Below the pieces are notes generated by a model, which saw nothing but the letters and a program-made list of their open reading frames with translations, had not been told where the DNA came from and searched no databases. A program made the translations under genes and the position numbers. This document shows, one piece after another, positions 1-8,984 of a stretch of 64,000 nt of DNA. The number at the start of each line of letters is the position of its first letter. Position 1 is the stretch's first letter. The DNA comes from Secundilactobacillus yichangensis (GTDB lineage Bacteria > Bacillota > Bacilli > Lactobacillales > Lactobacillaceae), in assembly GCF_016861565.1 (NCBI RefSeq), contig NZ_BOLK01000002.1, positions 1-64,000 on the forward strand, read 5' to 3'.

Positions 1-945
1 GAAACCTTGATAACTGATTACCTTAGCTAAATGCCGATTTTTCATCATACCTTTAACATTCAAATCTTCTATGGCTACCCACTGCGGCTTGGTTCTCACC
101 ACAGTGGCAATAATTTTATTTTGATAGTCTGACTGAGTGTTGGTTAATTGTTGATACAAGCGTTGCACTTTCCGCTGAGTTTTGGCTAGGTTTAAATCAG
201 TAGCAGATTTCCCTTCTTTCTGTTTTCTAGCTTCCAGTGCGTGATACTGACGGGACATTTTTCTTTGCAGTCGGCGCAGATGTCTTCTAATGCGTCTTAC
301 CCGACTACTTTTATTCTGATTAGGATACAAAATACCATCATTTAAAATGGCAAACTCTTTTAGGCCAAGGTCAATGCCAATCGGATCACCGGTCAGTTCT
401 AACTTTGGTAGTTGAGTCTGTTCCACTAAACAAGTCAAGTAATACCGACCAGCCTTAAATTTGATTCGGCCTTGTTTGATAACGAAGTGTTCTGAGTCTG
501 TAGGAATATAACCAAACTCTTTCAAACGTACCCAGCCAAGTTTTGGTAGTTTGATTCGGTGACGCTGACAAAGAATGATTTGCGTTTTGCTGTTTTTAAC
601 AAAGTAGTAACTGCCCTGACCGCGCTTAAACGAACGCCAATGCGGGAAACCGCTCAGTTTCTTAAAGAACCGTTTCACGGCTGCGTCAGCATCAATAAAG
701 GCCTGCTTAACCGATTTGGCATATAAATCTTTGATCCATATGTCATCAGGATTAGCTTCAAAGTACTCATGGTTAAACCACTTACTGAACTCATAAGCGC
801 CCATATAGTGATAACCGCACTCATAACGCTGCCGGTTGATATCCAAAAACAGGTTATAGGCCCAACGACTGCCGCCAATATGACAGTCAATCAGCCAGGC
901 CTGTTTTTCTGTCGGCGTAATTTCGACTTTGCAGGTGAGTAACAT
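1..945 (-). CDS. tnpB: IS200/IS605-family TnpB (OrfB), 5' part, runs off the window
   Basis: RNA-guided nuclease/accessory transposase of IS200/IS605 or IS1341-type elements. The frame is open from ATG at 945 to base 1 (315 codons), so only the 3' end is missing. Seen: N-terminal helix-turn-helix region (YNLFLDINRQRYECGYH near residue 30), the RuvC-I motif GIDLGLKEFA with Asp192, an Arg/Lys-rich bridge-like helix after it (RRIRRHLRRLQRK), and RuvC-II IEDLNVKGM with Glu293. The zinc finger, RuvC-III and any guide-RNA region would lie left of base 1. No frameshift was found where I checked the frame. No tnpA is visible on the upstream side, so it is either an IS1341-like single-gene element or its tnpA is elsewhere. 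Activity cannot be judged without the C-terminus. Confidence 0.9.
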   Translation of the reverse strand, partial: MLLTCKVEITPTEKQAWLIDCHIGGSRWAYNLFLDINRQRYECGYHYMGAYEFSKWFNHEYFEANPDDIWIKDLYAKSVKQAFIDADAAVKRFFKKLSGFPHWRSFKRGQGSYYFVKNSKTQIILCQRHRIKLPKLGWVRLKEFGYIPTDSEHFVIKQGRIKFKAGRYYLTCLVEQTQLPKLELTGDPIGIDLGLKEFAILNDGILYPNQNKSSRVRRIRRHLRRLQRKMSRQYHALEARKQKEGKSATDLNLAKTQRKVQRLYQQLTNTQSDYQNKIIATVVRTKPQWVAIEDLNVKGMMKNRHLAKVISYQGF

Positions 946-980
946 CAGTTGTGCCGCCTTATCGAATTTAATCACCAAGG

Positions 981-1018
981 TGAGGTGTCCCTCATATTAT
1001 ACGGGATAAATTTATCCC
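981..1018. repeat. Paired hairpins just upstream of tnpB, probable IS end
   Basis: Two small palindromes lie 35-75 bp before the tnpB start. One is TGAGG/CCTCA with a 4-base loop (981-994). The other is a perfect 16-bp palindrome GGGATAAATTTATCCC (1003-1018). IS200/IS605 elements carry subterminal hairpins rather than inverted terminal repeats, so these are good candidates for the left end. The exact cleavage site is not resolved. Confidence 0.45.
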
Positions 1019-1378
1019 CAAAAGTCTTTTAATGAAATTCCTATAAATCACTACTTATATGCTATCAGCTAATGTGGAAAATCTAACATTGTTATATCTT
1101 TACCAGACTTATCAGAATACGCAATAGTATAGAATCACCACTTTACAAAGACTTGTATCCTTTTACAGCAAAACAGTTACTGTTCACACCTCCTAACATT
1201 TCAACGCTTCCATTGTACCAAAAATGTAAACGTTTAACATCCTTTAGTTACGCTATTTTAAACTATGTTGATAGGCCTGTAAGATTGCAAGCCAATTACA
1301 TGTCATTGTCAAGCTACCGTGCTATTATGTCCATGCATATAGAGATTGTTTGATTCACGAGAGAAAGGGTTGATTCCG
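1019..1378. other. Intergenic, no gene seen
   Basis: This AT-rich stretch between the tnpB end and the surface-protein gene holds no convincing coding frame. It presumably contains the promoter of the surface-protein gene, but I could not place -35/-10 elements with a good spacer. A weak ribosome-binding site (AGAAAGGG) is present at about 1362-1369. Confidence 0.4.
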
Positions 1379-4300
1379 ATGACAAAATATCGTTTGAAGC
1401 ATTCATTCAAAAATTTTCCCAGTCATTACTTTTACGTTGTCGCCTTAGTTTCAACGGGCCTCTTTTTTGGTCATAACGTCACCACTGTAAAAGCTGCTTC
1501 TCAAACAGCAATACCCACCGCTGGTACTACTAGTACAGCTGATCAACAAACTAACAGCACTGTCTTACGTTCATCTTCAACGGTTGCAGAAAACAATATA
1601 AAACAGAAAACTGTTGGTATTGATACGACTGATTCCAGTACGGAAAAATCTGCTGAGCTTGGTCAAACGGAAGAACCGACTACCGTAACCACGATTGAAT
1701 CATCACCAACAGAATCCAGCGATCTTAACAATCCAAATATAAATGATGATTCTGGCCCATCAACAGGCACTTCAACCGCCGAGGTCACACTCACGCCACC
1801 TGACGGAATCATTCCAATAAGTGGCGGCCCCCAGAATCCACCAGATACTGGCTCCACAGCAATCACAACCGGTTCAACAGGAACTTCGCAAACTCCCACA
1901 ATAACCGTTACTTTGGATCCGCAAAACACGACTCTAGTTACTGCGGACGCCTTGGGAGTTAAGCCCGTCGACAGTATTAAATTAAACGTCCCCGTTCCCA
2001 CCGATGGTAAAGATGCAATTAAAGCTACCAACAAATATTTTTATAAACTAGGAGATGTTAATTTTCAACTGACTAACTCCCACGGCAGTCTGCGAGATGT
2101 CTCGATTACTCCAGGTACCTGGCAAGGCAGTGAATATGCAGCTGCAATTCCCACAAATGCCAAGGGAATTGACCCTAAAACAGGGTACAACTACATTGAC
2201 GAATGGATGCCTGATCAAAATCTTCAAGATTTACTTTTTTTAGTCAAATATCCGAAAAAATACTCTTCATTTGATGATTTTAGGGATTTATTTTCGAAGT
2301 CGAATTTAAGCACATTAACTGATTTCACTGTGACTACTGCTCAACAGCAGACCAGTACAAACAACCTCACGCCCACACCCATTTATTATGCCCTACAGCA
2401 GACTCAAACTTTGGAAGGTCTTCAATATGCTAAGAAGTTAAGCACAATTAATTTCACGTTAAATTATAACGTTTCTGAAAAATTATATGGCGGTAATGTG
2501 CAAAGTAAATTATGGGACATTAGCGCTCTAGAAAAAATAACCAGTCTAAGAATGGTTCGCTTTTTGTACACCTCTATTCAAGACATTTCTGCATTAAAAA
2601 CCTATTCGAAATTAACAGACATCGAACTAAGTTTTAATCAAATCAGTGACATCAGTGGCTTTAAAAGTAACTGGACGCATCTCACCAAAGGAAATCCACG
2701 TGGAAGTGCACGCTACAGCGGAATCAGCTTACCATTGCTAGTGCTTAAGCCAGGCACAACCAGTGTGGAAGTTAGCTACAACGTCAAGGGTACTGACGGC
2801 TCCCTACGCCATATGATTCCATCGGATGGCGCTGATATCAATTCTGACTATCCCGAAACATATGAAGCATTTAAAGCCAGTACAGCTGACGGGGTAAGCG
2901 AAGATAACCATACGATTGTCTTCTATAATCTACTGACACCGCCAGATGGTGATGTTGGTTGGCTCTCTGCCGGCCACACCTTTTACATGGATGGTGATGA
3001 CGGCTCTGCTTTTGACGTTTGGGTATCAATTCCCTACATTATTAGTAACGATTATGGTACGGCAAATGTAAATTACGAGAATTTACTGCCGGATGGTCAG
3101 CAGGAAGCAATTGCGACTTCTACTCCTTTAAGCGGCGAAATTAATGCTTCTTATAATATTGCAACCGACCCCAGCACGACCTATCCGCTGGAATGGCTGA
3201 TGTACAAATACGGTAGCAACTACATCGTCTTAAATGGTACCGGCAACTACTCCGATTACTTAGCAAACAACGGGCTGGCTCAAGCAGTCCCAGTTACCGG
3301 AACCTATAGCGCTGAACCCCAAAATTTGACGGTCCTGTTCGCACCTAGCCAGTTAACGGTTCAGCACGGTTATTACCAGTCTGACGGACAGTTCACTTCA
3401 CTTGCACCAGAAACCCAGGTGGAACAGTCGCTAACCGCCGATTTATCCATTAAAGATCAAGTTACTGACATCCAAAACTTTCATTATATAGGCGCTGAAA
3501 TTGTGGCAAATGATGGCACCGTGAAAACCATTGATTCAACGACGACAACTTTACCTTATTTATCAACTGATAACATTCTTCGCATCGTCTACGAGCCAAA
3601 TCAAATTACCATTCCCGTTACTTATATTGATAACCTGAAGAACGTTCTCCGTGCGGCTTCAAACTACATCGGAACAGCTATCGACACGCTTTCATCATCA
3701 AGTACGGCCGCACAGTTGCCGATTCCAGACTATACTTTCGACCACTATGAAAAAAGCGACGGGACGCCAATTACCACTGCCGTTTCACTGACGGATCTGC
3801 GGGCTGGCTTAAAGCTGATTTATACGGGCAACACACTGCAAATTCCAGTGAATTACATTGATAACTTTGGCAACCCTCTCCAAACTTCGCAAATTCAAGG
3901 TGCAATCAATGCACCACTAGCAGACGACTTTACAACTAATCAGCAAATTGATATTCCAGACTATACCTTTGTCAAAATTGAGACAAACGATCACCAGCCG
4001 ATTCCGGCAAAGGCTACCTATAATACAATTCGAGAAGGTATCCTCGTTGTTTACCAGGGCAATACAATTTCGGTGCCAGTCTATTTTAAAGATACCAATG
4101 GTACAAAGATTACGGATAGCGTGACTTTGAGCGCTCCTATCAATACTCAATTTACCCAAGTCACGTTAACTGGCTTGCCCCAGCTCCACTACTATGATTT
4201 TGTGGGAGCCCAAGATATGACGGGTAAAGTTCTACCATTGCCGGTGGTCTTAGCAACGATCCGTGATGGCGTTCAGCTGATTTATAGTGAAAAGTACCTT

Positions 4301-5530
4301 TCTACCACCATCCCCTATATCGATGGTTCTACCGGTCAGCCATTGTTCGGTTCCGCAAACGTTCAAGGTCAAGCTAGCGATAAGGTCACCAATGAGTCGC
4401 TCAACATTCCGGAAATACCGGGTTATAACTTCGACCGGTTTAGCGATAATGCCGGTAACCCACTATTGCTACCGATAACCATCGGTGAGATTGCGGACGG
4501 CGGCCTGCAAGTGATCTATCGGCCGATTCAAGTTACGGTTCCCGTTTACTACGTTGATACTTACGGTGAAACGATTGCGAATAACCATGAGGTTGCTGGA
4601 AATTATCTAGATTCATTTACAGCTGACAGTCTCACCAGCCTTCAGCAAACAATTCCGGGATACACCTTCTCAAGGGTTCAAGCTGCAAGCGGCGCTGCCG
4701 TCACATTGCCAAATATACTTGGCCAGCTTCAAAACGGCATTTATCTAGTTTACACGCTGAACAATATCAACATCACCCCACCAGCAACACCGGAAGTGAC
4801 GCTGCCAGTTGAAAATCCCGGTGATAACAACCACGAGGTCGTTCCCCCGAAAGTAATTTATGCGATGAAACAGTTGAATCTGTACAGTGAAGTTAATTTT
4901 ACCGCTGACAACATCATCATGACCTACGTAAAGAAACCACGAATCTACCGACCACGCTTTGTGGTAATTGGCACCGCCCGTGACAGTCAAAACCGGCTGC
5001 GCTACTTGGTTCGCGACATTAACACGAAAAGCGATACCTTTGGATTGGTCGGCTACGTGACTGCTAATACCGAATTTGTTCGAAGTGCGTACTACCACAG
5101 CGTGCCAACAACCATTACAGTCATTAGTCCGAGGGGAATCAACGGCTACGTAGCCGCGGATCTTACAGGTAAATTAACGCATTATCGTCAAGGAACCGTT
5201 CTAAAAGTTGCAAGTGTCATTCAGAACCGGACTGCCACCCGATTTGTACTCACCAATGGGCAAATCGTGACAGCTAGCAAACTTTTGGTTAAAATGGGTA
5301 CCGTTCCACAGCCTAAACGTGCAACTAAAATTAGTGCCATGAACCGTTATAATGACCTCAATTTAACCACCCAGACAGCTCACTTCAAACAATCAGCATC
5401 CAAAACGTTTTCTATCTTAAGTTGGGACTACAGCAACGGGAACAACTACCACGTTAAATCACTGAAACGCTATCAGATCAAGGACGGATACATTACCGCT
5501 TATAGTAAACTCGTGAAAAGTGAATTTTAA
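1379..5530 (+). CDS. Large secreted LRR/MucBP-repeat surface protein
   Basis: A 1383-residue secreted protein, probably a cell-surface adhesin. I start it at ATG 1379, behind AGAAAGGG, rather than at the in-frame TTG 1346. Residues 1-39 form a signal peptide (basic start, hydrophobic core VALVSTGLFFG, cleavage near VKA-A). A Thr/Ser/Pro-rich stalk follows to about 200. Leucine-rich-repeat-like strands lie at about 345-430 (LWDISALEKITSLR, DISALKTYSKLTDIEL). Five MucBP-like units of about 76 residues start near 741, 819, 896, 972 and 1050, each opening with a strand such as VPVYYVDTYG. The last ~230 residues contain SH3-like segments resembling DUF5776-type wall-binding ends. No LPXTG motif or C-terminal membrane anchor is present, so attachment is probably non-covalent. 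The ligand is unknown; mucus binding is only a family expectation. Confidence 0.85.
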   Translation: MTKYRLKHSFKNFPSHYFYVVALVSTGLFFGHNVTTVKAASQTAIPTAGTTSTADQQTNSTVLRSSSTVAENNIKQKTVGIDTTDSSTEKSAELGQTEEPTTVTTIESSPTESSDLNNPNINDDSGPSTGTSTAEVTLTPPDGIIPISGGPQNPPDTGSTAITTGSTGTSQTPTITVTLDPQNTTLVTADALGVKPVDSIKLNVPVPTDGKDAIKATNKYFYKLGDVNFQLTNSHGSLRDVSITPGTWQGSEYAAAIPTNAKGIDPKTGYNYIDEWMPDQNLQDLLFLVKYPKKYSSFDDFRDLFSKSNLSTLTDFTVTTAQQQTSTNNLTPTPIYYALQQTQTLEGLQYAKKLSTINFTLNYNVSEKLYGGNVQSKLWDISALEKITSLRMVRFLYTSIQDISALKTYSKLTDIELSFNQISDISGFKSNWTHLTKGNPRGSARYSGISLPLLVLKPGTTSVEVSYNVKGTDGSLRHMIPSDGADINSDYPETYEAFKASTADGVSEDNHTIVFYNLLTPPDGDVGWLSAGHTFYMDGDDGSAFDVWVSIPYIISNDYGTANVNYENLLPDGQQEAIATSTPLSGEINASYNIATDPSTTYPLEWLMYKYGSNYIVLNGTGNYSDYLANNGLAQAVPVTGTYSAEPQNLTVLFAPSQLTVQHGYYQSDGQFTSLAPETQVEQSLTADLSIKDQVTDIQNFHYIGAEIVANDGTVKTIDSTTTTLPYLSTDNILRIVYEPNQITIPVTYIDNLKNVLRAASNYIGTAIDTLSSSSTAAQLPIPDYTFDHYEKSDGTPITTAVSLTDLRAGLKLIYTGNTLQIPVNYIDNFGNPLQTSQIQGAINAPLADDFTTNQQIDIPDYTFVKIETNDHQPIPAKATYNTIREGILVVYQGNTISVPVYFKDTNGTKITDSVTLSAPINTQFTQVTLTGLPQLHYYDFVGAQDMTGKVLPLPVVLATIRDGVQLIYSEKYLSTTIPYIDGSTGQPLFGSANVQGQASDKVTNESLNIPEIPGYNFDRFSDNAGNPLLLPITIGEIADGGLQVIYRPIQVTVPVYYVDTYGETIANNHEVAGNYLDSFTADSLTSLQQTIPGYTFSRVQAASGAAVTLPNILGQLQNGIYLVYTLNNINITPPATPEVTLPVENPGDNNHEVVPPKVIYAMKQLNLYSEVNFTADNIIMTYVKKPRIYRPRFVVIGTARDSQNRLRYLVRDINTKSDTFGLVGYVTANTEFVRSAYYHSVPTTITVISPRGINGYVAADLTGKLTHYRQGTVLKVASVIQNRTATRFVLTNGQIVTASKLLVKMGTVPQPKRATKISAMNRYNDLNLTTQTAHFKQSASKTFSILSWDYSNGNNYHVKSLKRYQIKDGYITAYSKLVKSEF
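3601..4770 (+). repeat. Five in-frame MucBP-like repeats
   Basis: Units of roughly 230 bp begin near 3601, 3835, 4066, 4294 and 4528. Each encodes a strand with a (V/I)(P/T)(V/I)xYxD core, then a P-x-Y-x-F (IPDYTF, IPGYNF) segment, then a (L/V)(I/V)Y closing strand. A more degenerate related unit precedes them near 3330. The DNA copies are well diverged, so this is old domain duplication. Confidence 0.75.
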
Positions 5531-5580
5531 AAATAGGAAGCTGCCACTACTGTTAAAAAGTAATGACAGCTTCCTATTTA
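5531..5580. terminator. Bidirectional intrinsic terminator
   Basis: Inverted repeat AAATAGGAAGCTG / CAGCTTCCTATTT begins directly after the surface-protein stop codon. It has A/T-rich tails on both sides and can end both that gene and the convergent dlt/GNAT transcript. Confidence 0.85.
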
Positions 5581-5623
5581 TATTGATTTCGTTCATACGT
5601 GTTAATTTTACTTACTTACTCAT

Positions 5624-6250
5624 TCAGTTATTCAGTTCACCAGTGTACAGAAAAAAGGTCAGCTTGAACTGCTGGTCAAATTTAACCTGAAGTTTGCGCT
5701 CTTCCATTAATCCCATCAGCTTATAGAACTGATAATTACAAGCTGTGTCAGCAAACAGATAATAATGCGAAACGGGAACAATCTTCCAGTGATCGGCTAC
5801 TGATGCTAGTAATTGTCGGCCGATACCAAGGTTTTGGTAGGCTGGATCCACTACCAGTAACACAACTTCCCCGGAATATTCACGCTGATTGAAATTGGTC
5901 AGTAACCGTTTATCAATCTCCCGATTCTTTTTTAGCAGCCTTAAACTTTGCCGGCCTTCATGACTGAATGACAGTGGTAACTGGGCTAAACCTAATCTCA
6001 AGAAATCACCGATTCGACCTTTTTTCAGGTACTTTGTTTCCGCTAAAATAACGCCAACTACCTCGTCATTCCATAACGCCACCTGCGTAAAATTCTGCCG
6101 AACTAAACAGGCCTTTAAAAAAACGTTGGCAAGCCGGTGATTTTCTCTAATGTCACGGTCGCCGCTAAAATCCCAAACCCGTTCAACAATTGTCACTAGT
6201 TTCGCAATATCACGCCTTTCTAACGGTCTCATTGTCAGCTTCCGAATCAT
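5624..6250 (-). CDS. GNAT-family N-acetyltransferase, last gene of the dlt run
   Basis: A 208-residue soluble GNAT protein. The acetyl-CoA-binding motif A is clear in the second half (VVDPAYQNLGIGRQLL, about residues 133-148), and the fold appears to continue to a C-terminal strand. The ATG at 6250 sits behind AAGGAGGAG. It follows dltD by 20 bp on the same strand with no terminator between, so it is probably cotranscribed with dlt. That makes a cell-envelope or resistance substrate possible, but nothing in the sequence identifies the acyl acceptor. Confidence 0.75.
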   Translation of the reverse strand: MIRKLTMRPLERRDIAKLVTIVERVWDFSGDRDIRENHRLANVFLKACLVRQNFTQVALWNDEVVGVILAETKYLKKGRIGDFLRLGLAQLPLSFSHEGRQSLRLLKKNREIDKRLLTNFNQREYSGEVVLLVVDPAYQNLGIGRQLLASVADHWKIVPVSHYYLFADTACNYQFYKLMGLMEERKLQVKFDQQFKLTFFLYTGELNN

Positions 6251-6270
6251 TTTCTCCTCCTTAATAAGGC

Positions 6271-7524
6271 TTATTTAACTATCTTTTGCTGCCATTTTTT
6301 TGAAAAATACATCTGCTTCATGTGATAGTGCGGTGACTTTTGCTGCCGTTCTATAAATGGCCGCACAACTTGATCAATTGCTAACCAGCCACGCCAGCCC
6401 AAATGAATCGTATCTTGCATAAAGTAGTTCACATTCCCAGCTTGGGTTAAATCTAGAACGTTGTTAAAGCCCTGCCTGGTTAACTGCTGCTTAATCTTCC
6501 GGTTGGTCTGCTTGAGCATCCGCATTGATAACCCAGTATATTTAGCCCATTTTGCGTTGATTGGCGGCATAATAAATAACACATTAGTGTGGCTTTGGGC
6601 AAACTGGTTCAAAATCAATTCAAAATCAGCGTACTCGGGTGAACGCCGATAATCTAACTTCACCTGCTTGTTTTTCATTGCTTTGATACGCTTACCCTTT
6701 AATCGGCTTCTATAAAGATAGTTGTCAATCTGAAACGGATTCGATGTGGTACTCCTTCTACCAATTCGGCCTGCTAAATGATCCAAGCGATTAAACGCGT
6801 ATCGTTTCGGCAGCTTCTTCTTGTCCTTCTTTAACCGGCTTAATTTATTTTGAATTCCTAAGCCAGCAAACAGTTTATCCTCACTATGGAGAGTTCTCAA
6901 CCGCAATTGCAAATAAACCCGTTGCGCATGCGTGAGATGATGCCCATGAGCGACCGCTTCAATCGCTTGACCCATGATACTTGTGGCAGGTACCGCCTGC
7001 ATTGTTAATAAACGTTTAGCGGCGTAACGATCCACAAAGTTATTGTGAGCCTTTAAGAGCCATTGGGCGGTAGCTAACGGTGAATAATAAATTGAAAAAG
7101 CAGCTTTTAACTGACCGACTTTGGTAAACCACTGGGGTGAAATAATAAAGACGGCCTTTTTATTTCTCAGCTGCTTGGTCATATCCTGCATCGCAAAATA
7201 ATGTGTGAGTGATTGCGTACCGGCTTTCCCCAATAAGAATGGCTTATATGAACGGTGATATTTTTCAGCCAGCACACTGGGGTGCATTAAGTCCAGCCTT
7301 GCCAGCTCAGAAGAACCGAAGAATGGCACGTAACCGTGATCTAAAGCGTGAGTCTTCATTGACTCACCCTTAAAAACATTGGTCGAAAGTGAAATTGACG
7401 CCTTCTGCAATTCAACTGAACGGTATGCCGTATGCTTGTGCGGCAATATTAAGAGCAATAGGATGGCCGCAATCGCTACGATCACCGGTCCAACCGTTCC
7501 CCACAATGTCCGATGCTGCTTCAT
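6271..7524 (-). CDS. dltD: DltD, extracytoplasmic D-alanyl transfer protein
   Basis: DltD acts on the outer face of the membrane at the last step of teichoic-acid D-alanylation. The 417-residue product has one N-terminal membrane helix (about 10-28) and an SGNH-like catalytic domain. Seen: the GSSE nucleophile motif (FFGSSELAR, about 68-76) and the C-terminal DTIHLGWRGW segment supplying Asp/His. The start overlaps the end of dltC by 4 bp (ATGA), so the two are translationally coupled. Length and order match the family. Confidence 0.95.
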   Translation of the reverse strand: MKQHRTLWGTVGPVIVAIAAILLLLILPHKHTAYRSVELQKASISLSTNVFKGESMKTHALDHGYVPFFGSSELARLDLMHPSVLAEKYHRSYKPFLLGKAGTQSLTHYFAMQDMTKQLRNKKAVFIISPQWFTKVGQLKAAFSIYYSPLATAQWLLKAHNNFVDRYAAKRLLTMQAVPATSIMGQAIEAVAHGHHLTHAQRVYLQLRLRTLHSEDKLFAGLGIQNKLSRLKKDKKKLPKRYAFNRLDHLAGRIGRRSTTSNPFQIDNYLYRSRLKGKRIKAMKNKQVKLDYRRSPEYADFELILNQFAQSHTNVLFIMPPINAKWAKYTGLSMRMLKQTNRKIKQQLTRQGFNNVLDLTQAGNVNYFMQDTIHLGWRGWLAIDQVVRPFIERQQKSPHYHMKQMYFSKKWQQKIVK

Positions 7525-7754
7525 TGCAGGCTTTCCACCTTCGCAATAATTTTACTTGGCGTTTCCCATTCTTGACGGTTAAATTCAGAAATCGGAATCG
7601 ACACCTGGCACTTTTCTTCCAGTTCCATCACTAACTGAACGGTTGCCATGGAATCTAATAACCCACTTTCAAACAGGTTGACATCCATTTTATCGCCTAA
7701 ATTTGAACCCGTTAACTCTTCTAAAATTGACATGACATTTTTTTTTGTATCCAT
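7521..7754 (-). CDS. dltC: DltC, D-alanyl carrier protein
   Basis: A 77-residue acyl-carrier-type protein that receives D-alanine from DltA on a 4'-phosphopantetheine arm. The attachment serine is Ser35 in GLLDSMATVQ. The start ATG at 7754 has a good GGAGGA site. It lies 15 bp after dltB and overlaps dltD by 4 bp, the standard dlt arrangement. Confidence 0.96.
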   Translation of the reverse strand: MDTKKNVMSILEELTGSNLGDKMDVNLFESGLLDSMATVQLVMELEEKCQVSIPISEFNRQEWETPSKIIAKVESLQ

Positions 7755-7769
7755 AGATTATTCCTCCAT

Positions 7770-8984
7770 TTATTTGAACCAAAGTGTATTTAAGAACCCT
7801 GAAAAAATTAAGAAACTGAAACAAACCGTGTTGAATGTAATAAAAATACTAATGCTTTCAGTAACGGCATTATGCGAAATGAAATTCGGGTGGGCTTTTT
7901 TAAAGCGAAGCCAGTAATCATTTAAAATGATCGCCACGGCATGGAACAACCCGTAAGTGATGTAATACCACGTCACTCCATGCCAAAAACCCATCACTAA
8001 GAAGTTAACCAGATAAGCAACTTGCGATATCCTGATCCGGTTCTTGATCAACCTTTTTTTCATGACGTAGAACGTGAATCGCATAAACACAAAGTCCCGA
8101 AACCAAAACGATAATGACATGTGCCAGCGATTCCAGAACTCTTTGATATTATGCGCCGCAAACGGCGACCTGAAGTTTTCCGGTGTTTTGATACCCATAA
8201 AATGACTGATTCCTACAGCAAATAAACTGTAACCTGCAAAGTCAAAGAACAGATACATACTGTAAACGTACATGTATAAAATCAATGGCACTGACAAGCC
8301 AGTACCAAAGAAGGCGTGCCGGCACAGCATTGCTGCGTGCGCTACTTGGGGAAGCAACAACGTGCCAAACAGGTAGCCCAGCATATATTTATATACAAAT
8401 CCCTTGAAGAGATGATGGATACCAGTCTCGACTAACCCCAGATAGGTCTCTCGGTCAGGGACCTGCTGCTCATCGGTTTGGAAACGTCTGAACCGGTCAA
8501 TGGGGCCTGACGAAACGGTTGGGAAAAAGAGTAAGAACCGAAGATAATCACGGCTTCTGATCGTTTTAATCGTCCCATCACGCAACTCCATTAAGACTTG
8601 CACGGTTTTAAACGTTAAGTAGCTAATGCCTAAAAAGCCAAAGAAAGACAGCTGACTAATTGGCAAAACCGGTGCCAGTTTCACCGCCACCAACGGCACG
8701 ATACTTAAACTAACCATAGTGACAAAAATACTGGTCTGATTACGGTGCTGTCGGTATCTTTGATAACCATAAACGAGTAACAGTTGGAAGAGAACGTAGC
8801 CTATCAGAGCAACACCCTGGTGCCACTTCTCCCCGCCAAAGGTCACTACCAGGAAAACGAAAGTCCAAGCGGCCTCGTATGCTTTAAACCGTTTGCCAAA
8901 ATACAACCCAATCATTGCCGGCATCAACGTAGCAATCAGCAGGACAAAGTACACAGGGTTAGCGTACGGCTGAAGGTTAATCAT
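7770..8984 (-). CDS. dltB: DltB, MBOAT-family membrane transferase
   Basis: A 404-residue polytopic membrane protein that moves D-alanine from DltC to the outer face. It has many hydrophobic segments and the MBOAT signature: the FWNRWHMSLSFWFRDF block, then GFWHGVTWYY with the invariant histidine at about residue 335. The start overlaps the dltA stop by 8 bp, so it is coupled to dltA. No unusual residue was noticed. Confidence 0.96.
   Translation of the reverse strand: MINLQPYANPVYFVLLIATLMPAMIGLYFGKRFKAYEAAWTFVFLVVTFGGEKWHQGVALIGYVLFQLLLVYGYQRYRQHRNQTSIFVTMVSLSIVPLVAVKLAPVLPISQLSFFGFLGISYLTFKTVQVLMELRDGTIKTIRSRDYLRFLLFFPTVSSGPIDRFRRFQTDEQQVPDRETYLGLVETGIHHLFKGFVYKYMLGYLFGTLLLPQVAHAAMLCRHAFFGTGLSVPLILYMYVYSMYLFFDFAGYSLFAVGISHFMGIKTPENFRSPFAAHNIKEFWNRWHMSLSFWFRDFVFMRFTFYVMKKRLIKNRIRISQVAYLVNFLVMGFWHGVTWYYITYGLFHAVAIILNDYWLRFKKAHPNFISHNAVTESISIFITFNTVCFSFLIFSGFLNTLWFK

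Noticed and set aside
1153-1353. A 66-codon frame upstream of the surface-protein gene
   Set aside because: No ribosome-binding site, no recognisable protein, and it overlaps the expected promoter region.
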